This document shows, in pieces, positions 36,949 to 46,560 of a stretch of DNA of 64,000 nucleotides. Within the stretch, counting starts at the first letter, position 1; the number at the start of each line of letters is the position of its first letter. Position numbers and translations under genes: made by a program. The DNA comes from Rhynochetos jubatus. Taxonomy: Eukaryota > Chordata > Aves > Eurypygiformes > Rhynochetidae. The notes under the pieces are model-generated. The model ran no database searches. It had not been told where the DNA came from and was given only the letters and a program-made list of their open reading frames with translations. The stretch lies in contig CM050650.1 in NCBI GenBank assembly GCA_027574665.1, positions 96,879,086 to 96,943,085 of the forward strand, read 5' to 3'.

Positions 36949-38169
36949 TAATTATTTAAACTACTTGTCAAGAAAACCAATTTCAGTTTCTATATCTGCC
37001 TTTCTGTCTCCTTCTCTCTTGCACCTCCTATTGTTTCCTAATACCATAAATGAATTTAATAGAGTTGGTAGAGATATCAGAAAATGTGAGTTGCTTTGAG
37101 TTCTGTTTAAATAGCTAGCCAGGTAAACAAGAGACTATTTCAGCATCTTGTCTGAGGGAAAGTGACCAATGAGTACATGCTTATAGAGAACTAGAAAATT
37201 TATGTAGATTTTCTCTCATGCAGCTCAGTTGCAGGTAAAGTTTCAGTTGGAAATTATATCATAATAATATGTTGTCAGAGACTCATATGCTTATTTTACA
37301 TAGCTATTCAGATACGTAGGATCCTTCTAGGTTATCTGAGTTAGCTGTATCTCTTCACACAGCCCACTAGTTCATTACAACAGAAGTAAAATTCAAATCA
37401 ACCCAGGCCTGGCTTCAGTATATATTTATTTTACAGTTCAAGAATGCATTTAATTCACATAATTATTGCTATAAAAGAAATGCATTATTTCTTGTCTGTT
37501 TTACAGGCCACTGAATATGAACATTTTTACTTTATTATTAGGAAGGATATTTCAGGCATCCCATGAATTTTCAGTCTTTGTAGAAAATAAAAAGTGAGTG
37601 CCAGGTCCATTTTGAGACTGCCACTGCTTCTTTTGTTTGGTTTTCCTAAGAGTTGTCTGTGAACTTAATGTATTAACAATGTGTTGTATGAAAATTTGAT
37701 AACAACAGGAAGAAAATACTGAGATTCAGTGTGCAAAAAGAAAGAACACTGCCTTGACAATCAGGAAAAAAAAATAGGTTTTTAGACAGTTAAGTCCACT
37801 GTATAAAGTTTTCTATATGACTACATGATAACCGAAGGTGATTATTTTAAACACATCTTTATTACTGGGGATAATACTATCTTTGACACTTTGAAATTAC
37901 CAATAAGTAGGAAAATTTCTTTTTACTGATATATTGTAATACTACATCAGAGTCAAAACATCATTTAATTAAAACTGTAAATATACAACCACACCATTAA
38001 ATTAGTTAAGCAATATTTTCCTCATGGTTAGATTTGCTTTCAAAAGTGTGGGTGGCTTAATATAAGCAAACAACATCTGAGAATCAAAAGAAAGCAATAA
38101 TTTGAACTTGTGTGACTATGAAATGCAAATTTCCCTTAAAAATGGCATTTTAAAAAAATTCTCTTTCAG
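36949..38169 (+). other. End of EYS intron before exon C
   Basis: AT-rich intron ending in attctctttcag at 38169. No other signal seen. Confidence 0.55.
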
Positions 38170-38422
38170 GGACGAAGCTGTGAGCTTAATTACAATGATT
38201 GCCTTATACAGTCCTGCTCCACTGGGTTTCTTTGTGTTGATGGAATAAACAATATCACCTGTTTACCTACTATCTCCCAAAGCAAGAAAACTGTCACTGA
38301 AGTGGCTGAAGGGTTTCCTGCTGAGACTTTAGACAATGACCTTCCATCAGTCCTGGCTGTGTCTATGGAACTTTGGTCTAAACATGCTTCTTCTGATTTT
38401 GATACAGGAGAGGTGTCCCCAG
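38170..38422 (+). CDS. EYS: EYS-like internal exon C: last EGF half-repeat and start of Ser/Thr linker
   Basis: Internal exon of 253 bp, phase 0 in and phase 1 out. The acceptor is attctctttcag|GG and the donor, CCCCAG|gtaagt, is near-perfect. Residues 1-4 (G-R-S-C) close the EGF of exon B. A further EGF-like unit then shows only four cysteines (NDC, QSC, FLC, ITC) and no C5-x-C6, so it is a degenerate or half repeat. The remaining roughly 50 residues are acidic and Ser/Thr-containing without cysteine, like the beginning of the linker that separates EYS EGF repeats from its laminin-G half. The frame is open throughout. The exit phase 1 matches human exon 25 as I recall it (c.3877 boundary). 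The three exons total 503 bp against about 434 in human by that recollection; the 69-bp difference is a multiple of three and probably lies in the linker. The exon that should follow is decayed (41380). Confidence 0.75.
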
Positions 38423-39140
38423 GTAAGTAGAAAAAGCTTCTGAATAATGCAAATGTCAAACTTCTTTCCCTGATAGTGTTTTTTAAATTGTAAGAATATT
38501 CAAAATGTATTCATTTTCTTCTTAATGTTGTTTTCTACCTCCTGCACTACCATCTATTCTTTCAATTTAATCCATCATATATTCTTAATGGCACTTATAT
38601 GTAACTGAGAAATTACTTTCTTCTCTCAAAATAATTTTTCCCAGCATCTTACCATCCAGTAAGGGAACCTGCATTTTATCCTAGCTTGGTTTTCAGTTTG
38701 CTTCGCTAGATTGTACAATTTCATATGCCTCATATTGTGTTCAACCATCTCCGACCCTAATGCCAATCTTCCCTTCTTCGATGAGTAGTCAGCAGCAAAA
38801 AGATATTTTGTCTTAATACATGGGGACTTGAATTTTTCTTTCACAGTTCACATTTACTGTGTGCTTCCTTTTCTGTGCATCTAGATGTTTTTTCCCTAAA
38901 AATATCTGGAACAAGCTTCCCAGCATCTCTGCCATTCTAAATGTTTATAGTGATGTTAGTGGGAAGCAAAAAAATTGCCTATCTTGTTATTTTCAAAACA
39001 TTTGAAGAAAAGTCCACAGTAACAGAAGTGCAATGTTTTATTTTGAAGATTGTGTCCTTTTCATTTTACTAAAGGTAGTATTATACAGATAGCTTGTATA
39101 TAAGGAATCCTCTTCACAGTTACTTTCAGAAATTTTGCTT
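38423..39140 (+). other. Start of intron after exon C
   Basis: Begins with gtaagt at 38423. AT-rich, no coding signal. Confidence 0.55.
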
Positions 39141-40080
39141 ATAGAATCATAGAATCTTTTCTGTTGGAAAAGATCTTTAAGATTATCAAGTCCATCTGTT
39201 AACCTAACACTGCTAATATCACCACTAAACCATGGCACTAAGCACCACATTTAAATGTCTCTTAAATACCTCCAGGGATGGTGACTCAGCCACCACCCTG
39301 GGCAGCCCATTCCAATGCCTGACAAATCTATCAGTGAAGAAACTTTTCCTGATATCCCACCTAAACCTCTGGTGCAACTTGAGGCTGTTTCCTCTTGTCC
39401 TATCACTTGTCACTTGGGAGAAGAGACCAACACCCACCTCTGCAACTTCCCTTCAGGTAGTTGTAGTGAGCGATAAAGTCTCCCCTGTGCCTCCTCTTCT
39501 CCAAGCTAAAGAATCGCAGTGCCCTCAGTCAATCCTCACAGGACTTGTGCTCCAGACCCTTTCCCAGCTCCATTGCCCTTCTCTGGATACACTTCAGCAT
39601 CTCAACGTCTTTCTTGTAGTGAGGGACCCAAAACTGAACACAGTATTTGAGGTGAGGCCTCATCAGTGCCAAGTACAGAGGGACAATCCCTTCCCTAGTG
39701 CTGCTGGCCACACTGTTCCTGATGCCAGCCAGGACTCCATTGGCCTTCTTGGACACCTGGGCACACGGCTGGCTCATATTCAGCCAGCTGTCGACCAGCA
39801 CCCCCAGGTCCTTTTCCAAGGGGTTTTCCAGCCCTCCATCCCCAAGCCTGTAGCATTGCATGGGGTTGTTGTAGTTCCCCGGATCCTCTTTCTGGCCCTT
39901 CTTGTAGATGGACATCACATTTGGTAACCTCCAGTCAACTGGGACCTCCCTGGTTATCCAGGACTGCTGATAGATGATAGAAAATGGCTTGGTGAGCACT
40001 CCTGCCAGCTGCCTCAGTACCCTTGGATGGATCCCATCCAGTCCCATAGACCTGTGGGTGTCTAAGGGGTCCAGCAGGTT
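39141..40080 (-). mobile_element. CR1 LINE copy F with precise internal RT deletion
   Basis: The 3' terminus at the left (atagaatcatagaatctt) places it on the minus strand, and the 5' edge is near 40080. Sequence details (ccttttccaaggggttttcc; dispersed thumb differences) place it in another CR1 subfamily. The 172-codon reading frame 40047-39529 passes from N-terminal RT ([10 protein letters not shown] ... [12 protein letters not shown]) directly into the late-palm/thumb sequence ([13 protein letters not shown] ... [13 protein letters not shown]) at about 39870-39880. Everything containing motifs A to C is missing, and the frame stays open across the junction. The final piece 39437-39225 is in another frame. 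It lies about 720 bp after exon C. Confidence 0.9.
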
Positions 40081-40082
40081 GA

Positions 40083-40140
40083 ATACTCTTTCAAAGTAAT
40101 TTCTTAAATACTCTTTCTTATATACTCTTTCAGAGTAATT
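40083..40140. repeat. Short spaced repeats at the 5' edge of copy F
   Basis: atactctttcaaagtaatt (40083-40101) recurs with one change at 40122-40140, with a third atactctttc at 40108-40117 between them. This is local repetition at the presumed 5' junction of the CR1. Confidence 0.9.
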
Positions 40141-40597
40141 ACCTGTAAAAGAAATAAGCCAGGAGTCCTGTTTTTTAATTTGTGTAGATGAGTTGTACCA
40201 GATGTCTGATTTCTGTACAGACTAGTCTTCTGGGGATATACCTAAGCTTTTGTTGCATTCTTAACAGTTAATATTCCTTCTTTGTGTAAGAAATGTAATG
40301 AGTGAAATGCAGTTAGTAAATGCAGTTACATCTTTATATCAAATATCATGTCAGATAATTTGATGTTCTCAATGGATAATATTTGTAATTAATTAATTTT
40401 ATATTCATTCACAGTAGCAGTTTGATTTGGAAAATTTAATACTTCTGTTCTGATCAATGCCACTTGTTCTTATGCTGGCCCTCATACAGAATATGAATAA
40501 TAGGGAGGTTTGCATTTACTCAAATCCTGAGGTCACTAAAACCATCTGTATACTTTTATTAAGAATATGACTTATAGAGTTGTATTTGTCTGAGTAC

Positions 40598-41184
40598 TGA
40601 TTTTGGTTGGGACAGAGTTAATTTTCTTCTCAGTAGCTCGTATAAGGCTAGGTTTTGGATTTGTGCTGAGAATGTTGATAACAAACTGATGGCTTTAGTT
40701 GTTTCAAATTTTTACATTAAGCCAAGGACTTTTGCATTTTCTCATACTGCACCATATCAGGACAGCTGACCTAAACTGACCAAAGGGATATTTCATGCCA
40801 TAAAATATCATGCTTTGGGGGGAGTCGGATGGGGACTCTCTCTCTCTGTCTCACTCTCTGGCTCTTGCTGCTCAGGGTCAGGCTGGGTGTTGGTTTTGGG
40901 TGGTGAACAGTTGTAGCACTTGTTTGTTTGGGTATTTTATTTCCCCATTGGTGTTTTCTTTCTCATTACATATTATTGTCAATAGTAGTAATATTTTCAT
41001 TACTTAGTAGTAGTAATAGCAGCAGCAGCATTTTATTTAATTTCAATTGCTTTCAATTACTAAACTTTTCTTATATTAATGCAGAAGTTTTCTTATATTT
41101 TTCTCCAATTCTCTCCCCCATCCCACTGGGGGTGGTGAGCAACTGGCTGTGTGGTGCTTAGTTGCTGACTGGGGTTAAACTACA
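40598..41184 (+). mobile_element. Solo LTR of an avian ERVL-type retrovirus
   Basis: About 587 bp beginning TGattttggttgggacagag and ending ggctggggttaaac-like sequence with CA at 41184. I recognise the order of segments of a common avian LTR: ggttgggacagagttaattt, then ggacagctgacctaaactg, an ccaaagggatatttc stretch, tctctcccccatcccact and the tgtggtgcttagttgctg end. No gag or pol follows on either side, so it is a solo LTR produced by recombination. Target-site duplications are not clean. It is diverged, with added T-rich and AGT-triplet sequence in the middle. It lies in the EYS sense orientation, 195 bp before the decayed linker exon. Confidence 0.72.
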
Positions 41185-41379
41185 CTAATTTGCTATATAA
41201 TAATTTGGTAAGACTGAATGAGGTTTTGGTAGCCACGTAATTTGCTGCAGACTCAGTTCAGGGGCAAAGTTAGTTGTTTGGTTTTTGGTTTGGGTTTTTT
41301 TTTTTTTTTTTTCTTGTCTTTTCTCTTATGTGGCTGTTGTTTTTCTACGTGTTTATCCTTAAGGATCTGAAAATGGCAG
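41185..41379 (+). other. Remnant intron before the decayed exon, with T-rich tract
   Basis: Contains about 18 T (41294-41312) and further T-rich sequence, then ggatctgaaaatggcag ending at 41379. It could serve as a polypyrimidine tract, but the last 20 bases before the AG are purine-rich, which makes a weak acceptor. Confidence 0.5.
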
Positions 41380-43160
41380 ATATTTTCAGTAGTGGGCTAA
41401 TTCTGACCACTGATTTGGCTAAACTGAGCTATGGAGTGAGAGGACTAATTGCTGCTGGAGAGTCTTCAACACTATTCAGGATAGCAACCTCAACAGATGT
41501 TCTCTCTTTGCACTTTCTTAGTTCTGCTGTTCAGTTATCAGTAAAAATATAATTTAATATCACAACTGTACCATATGTGACTATTGATACTTCCACAGAT
41601 TTAAGGTCAGCGTATCTTCCTCAACATAATTATGTTACCATCTTGTTTATCACTAGTTCTTTAATAACACTTTCTCTTTTCACTACACAAGTTTCATCAT
41701 TAGAGCAGCACCAGACTGTTGTTTTATCTGTCACAGACATGAGTTCAGTAATTAGTAACATATCAGAGGCAGAAATACAAATAAATAGTGAGTCATTACT
41801 CTTCTGTGGATTATAGTTTACAACTGACTCTACAAGTGCAGCTTCAGTTCTCTCTAGGTTGCCTCAAAAAGGTCCTAAAGAATTGTCAGGTGTCTCTTCA
41901 ACAGAAGAGCAGCAGTGGAGATGTGAAGTCCTTCAATAACTTCTCATTCCTCTACTAAGATATATATTTACAACTAGACATCTTTCCTTAGTTAGTCATA
42001 AAACTCAAATGCAAACATCTCTTCCTAGTGAATAGCTGGCTGTTACTGCTTCGTCCATCAACCAGAGACTAACAAACATCAAATCACAGTCTGATGATTC
42101 TTTAAGTGACTTAAGCCAAATATGTGCAACATATTCTATGACTGGAATAAAACTGATGAATTCTCAGGCCAAGTTCTGCACAGCAAACGGTCCCCATTTT
42201 ATGAGATATTTTGACTGAACTCAGCGATATTAACCAGCTGGTACACACTAATGGGAGTTACTGCCGTTACTTCTGGGTATTTATTATCTTTATCTAGCAA
42301 AATAACATCATCAGTGGAGTTCACAGAACTGTCATCCTTGCATCCTAGTACAGGCAATACACACACCTCTCTGATTGATAAAACTGTCTGTTCTGCCTTT
42401 TCCTTCACAAGAATCACTTATTTTCCAGCTTTTGATTCATATTGTCTATTTTTCCTTCAAAGACCATCTCTTTATATTCATAATTTTCATCAATTATGTA
42501 CTTCAAAGAGAAAAATATAGACTTGACAAAATTATTAATTACTGTTGAGCAGCTGACAACAGAGGAAAGTCAACAGTTACTGAAGACAAAACAGCATGAT
42601 CCAGTTATGGACATCTATCATTCCTTAAGTCAGGGTACTTTCTTAAATGTTCAGTTGAGAACTACTTTTAACCCACATAGTAAATAGTAGTTCTGAGTTC
42701 AAAACACATCTACTAATAAGTGCAGGCCAAACTCAAAATATTCTCAAAAGCAATCTGGTCAAGTGTTCTTGATTTATATATTCTTACAAAAACTTCAGCT
42801 ATGGATTTACTGATGGATACCCTGAAAACTTGTCATTGAATCTTCTAGTGAAGAGTTATCTTACTTGGGTTTATCTGCACAAGTCTCATCTGTGCAAACC
42901 TAAATTTGCAATATGTTAATGACTAAACATTTATTGTTATATACCTATTATCCTACTTTAAGTTCTGCCTTACAAGAACATTAGCGATATTGTACTGAAA
43001 CACATAAGATGAGCAGACACTACTGCTGTGCATGATAAAGAACTCCTCATGAATCTAAACGCTGTCTTACCTAGACTTCACAGTGCATCTGCAGTGGATT
43101 CAATTTCTGGCCTTTATAAGCCGATTTTATCTGTGGAGTTACTCATTTCTATTCAGACAA
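41380..43160 (+). pseudogene. EYS: Decayed large Ser/Thr-rich linker exon of EYS (human exon 26 equivalent)
   Basis: After a possible acceptor (aaaatggcag|AT, preceded by T-rich sequence), the phase-1 frame expected from exon C reads D-I-F-S-S-G-L and stays Ser/Thr-rich and cysteine-poor to about 42215. It is interrupted by in-frame stops: TAA 41550-41552, TAG 41814-41816, TAA 41937-41939, TAG 42033-42035 and TGA 42216-42218. Open stretches between stops are about 57, 87, 40, 31 and 60 codons. The Ser/Thr-rich reading then moves to other frames near 42251-42520 and 42496-42687, indicating indels. The right edge is uncertain; I place it near a weak CAGACAA|gttttt because the length would then approach the human exon (about 1.77 kb, from memory). 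EYS normally carries here a long low-complexity linker between EGF and laminin-G modules. If included, translation would end after about 57 codons; if skipped, the frame could be kept. Alternative: an unrelated non-coding stretch with accidental Ser/Thr bias. Confidence 0.62.
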
Positions 43161-45789
43161 GTTTTTGAGGTGGTGGGGTGTTTTTGTACAAAGATAAAAG
43201 TGTCTGTCAAGGTTGCCAGGTGCTTGAAAGAGATGTATGGTAATCAAGCAGCAGCCTGTTCAATGGATACGGCACCTGCTGGGTACCTGACACAGATGGT
43301 TATTCTTCATGTTCTGCCACATAGGCTGCTAGATCAATATAGAAGCAGGCTGGAGGCTGCTATAATGCTGGCAGGCAATCAGCAGCTCAACAGTTTCACT
43401 TCACTACAGTAAAGTTTTCAGAATTTGGGGTGTAGCTTTCATCATACTTACATATATGTTCAAGAGATATCTCTATGGCACAGTATATGAGTACGATTAT
43501 TGAAATTTTTGAATACAAAATAGGTACGGAGAAAAATGTATTTTTAGGTCTTGAGAGAATAATTTTTATATAGTATAATTAACTTACCACTTTTCATTCC
43601 AAAATTAAACAGATGAAGGCTACATGTTTTTTAAAACAGTACTTCTGTAAGAACTTTATAACTTTTTCAGAAACAAAGGCAGGGAATTAAAAGAACATAC
43701 AGAAACCTATGCATTCTAGAATTAAATGTTAGGGAATATTGATTGGTTTGGACTACATTTTTACACTGTATTTTTAAAATAAAAATACCTCTACAAAGTG
43801 ATTATCCATCAAGCCAAGAAGAGGCTTTTTAATTTTATTGCTTTTAATTCTTTGCCTGGGGGCTTGTGTAGGAAAAACTGGATTAATTTCATTGATTTAA
43901 ATCAATGAGAAAAATCTAAAAGTATTCTAGATCATGAAAGATATGTATAAGGTGCCAAACGGCAAGTAAAATATTTTTTCGGTATGGAGTAACAATTGTT
44001 TTCCTGTAAATGCTTGCCCATGGAGATTTCATTCTCCATATGCAAAAATAAGTATACAGATCAAATTATTTCTCCAGAACTATCTTCAGATACAGCGCCT
44101 GCCCTCCTGAGGTTAGGTGGTCTAAGCATATCACTGTGGAGCCCCAATAGATGAAGATATGAATCAACATGGAAGTAAAACTGAGGTTCTGCATCTGGTG
44201 AATAACTACTGGCTTAAAAAGGTTCCTCCAGAACTAGAAATGAAAAATGCATCTCAGGTTCTATGAAAATCTGTTAATATCTTCCTTTTCTTTTCCTTTT
44301 TTTTTTTTTTTTTTTCTGATTCTTTGAAACACTTAGTGTGAAGTACATTTGCACGGATTATGCCATATACTTTCTAAGTGTTTCTTTCAATGTATGTGAC
44401 TTGTTTGTCACCAAATGAACTCCTTGGAGTCTACATTAATCCTACTTATTATCTTATACAATATCAAGACACCTGAAAGTCACCAAGATCATAGTGTTAC
44501 ATAACAGAGTTTACTTGATGACCACCTGCTTCATCTTTGAAAGTGGGAGACTCAAATATACCAAAAAGAATAGAGTTGAAACATATCCTTTCACTTTTCC
44601 TGTAAAAGTCCTTCCTCTTAAATAGACTGCTTTAGAAAGCAGAAAGAGGGCTCTAGAGCTCACTCCTTGCATGTAACATTGCTTGACAATCAAAGGAAAT
44701 AGGTATTGCTGCCATGATTCCAGTACCCATATATTCAAAATCAATCTAAAAGGGAGTATCTTTCATTATCTTATTTTCCATAGCAGGATCTCTTTTTCGA
44801 AGTAGAAAGAATAGATGAGGAAGAAGAGTGCATCCCCAAAAGTAGTATTTGCCATTGTGTTGATGTATAAGCAAATCTATGAGTGGTTCAATGGAAGAAA
44901 TAAGACTATTATAAACCCAAATGAGACATGCTCTTGGATGAGTAAGATTCTTAGTTCACTGGGGTATCCATAGTAGAAGAAATGTGTCAAGCTGTTAAAC
45001 CTGCTATACACTTCCGTGCTCACTAGACTTTGTGTATTTATTAATAACACATATTACTAAAACTTGGGGAAAAAAGGACTGATGATCCACCATCCATAAC
45101 TTGTACTCTGAGGAAGATAGATACTATAGACTTTTCATATGTTTTATTATTTTTATTCTCATGTAGCAGGGGCCTCTAGAGAAGGACTATGAAAGATGGG
45201 ATCTGTCTGGCAGAAAAGTATATTCTTTGGTTCAGTCTCCAGGTATGAATTTCAGCTACCATATCATTGCTGATGGCAAATAATATTTTGTAAATAAACT
45301 TGTTCTGAGAAGAATACATGTTTATAGAAAATTTTTTATGAGACCAGGGGGAATGAACTAAGTTCTTCATCACATATAAGTATCTGTTAGCGTGCTGCAA
45401 TGTTCTGTATACATGCTTAACGTCTCTATCCATAATAAGACCACACTCATGCTGTGGTGAATATTCTCCTGATCACAATTATAATAGTAGAGGAGCTTCC
45501 ATCTGAGTTTTGAAAGGTCTTCAACATAAAGATAGTGAAAGAAATTTGCTGTTGAGTTAGTTTCCACAGATATCCAATGTTCTATGAAGACATGCAATGA
45601 TTTATTCCCTTGGTTCCTCTGATCTAGATTATTGAGCTCAAATGTATTGTACTACCAGAATGAAAATTCTGCCTATTTTTAAAAATGCAGGGCTATTTAG
45701 GGAAGATTGGTCTGCACATTTTCAGTCCAGTTCTGTTTAAATGGCTTCCATACAGGCTATCCCACAGCAAAATTAAGACAAGGGAAAAT
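43161..45789 (+). other. Presumed next EYS intron, no gene seen
   Basis: AT-rich. It holds a perfect 20-bp palindrome at 43889-43908 and a poly-T at about 44297-44315. The open frame 43083-43412 overlaps the end of the decayed exon in another frame and has no recognisable domain. Confidence 0.5.
43889..43908. repeat. Perfect 20-bp palindrome
   Basis: tcattgattt followed immediately by its reverse complement aaatcaatga; the flanking bases do not pair. Confidence 0.95.
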
Positions 45790-46560
45790 TCAGGCCCTCT
45801 GCTGAATGAGAAAAGGGTTATCTAATGACAAAGGACAGAGAAGGCCAAGGTACTTGATGCCTCCTTTGTCTCATTCTTCACAGGTAAGACTGGCCTTCAG
45901 GAATCCCTGAGACCATTGAGAAATTCTAGGGAATTTCTTGAAGAGGATCAGGTCAGTGAACATTTAATAAAAATGGACATACACAGGTCTGTTGAACCTG
46001 ATACAATGATACTCCCACAAATACTGAGGGAGGTGGCTGAAGTCATCCTGAGGCAACTCCTGATAATATTTGAAAGGTCATAGTGATCAGGAGAGCTTTC
46101 TGGTGACTGCAAAAAAGCATGTCACCCCTGTCCCTCCAGAAATTCAAGAAGGGAGATCCAGGGAACCAGAGGCCAGTCAGACTCACCTTGATTCCTAGGA
46201 ACCTGGTGGAGCAATGGCACAGGAAGTAGGAAGAAGAGAGTGGTTAGGAATAATTGGCATGGAGCTATGAAGGGGAAATAGTGCTTTACCAACCTGATAG
46301 CACTCTGTGATGAGATGACTGGCTTGGTGGATGAGGGTAGAGCAGTGATTGTTGTTCCACCTCAATGTTAATAAGGTTTTCAACACTTTCTTCCACAATG
46401 TCCTCTCAGACAAGCTGGCAATGCATGGACTGGATGAATGGACAGTGAGATGGACTGAAAGCTGGCTGAACTGCGAGGCTTGAAGGGCTGTGTTCAATGA
46501 AACAACATCCTAGGCTGCATTAGGGAAAGTTTTGAGACCAGGTGAAGGGAGCTGATTTCA
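45790..46560 (+). mobile_element. Old CR1 LINE copy G with internal deletion, no 3' end
   Basis: A diverged CR1 RT segment on the + strand, from about 45790 (caaggtacttgatgcctcc at 45848) through agaggccagtcagactcacc. At about 46500 it jumps from the mid-palm region (gagatggactgaaagctgg) to thumb sequence (cctaggctgcattagg, then caggtgaagggagctg) and stops near 46560. The part encoding motif C is missing and no 3' UTR or terminal octamer follows. The reading frame is fully decayed. It is closely related to copy D. Confidence 0.8.

Noticed and set aside
43083-43412. 109-codon ORF after the decayed exon, considered as a continuation of EYS
   Set aside because: It is in a different frame from the Ser/Thr-rich reading, has no laminin-G or EGF features and no supported splice sites.
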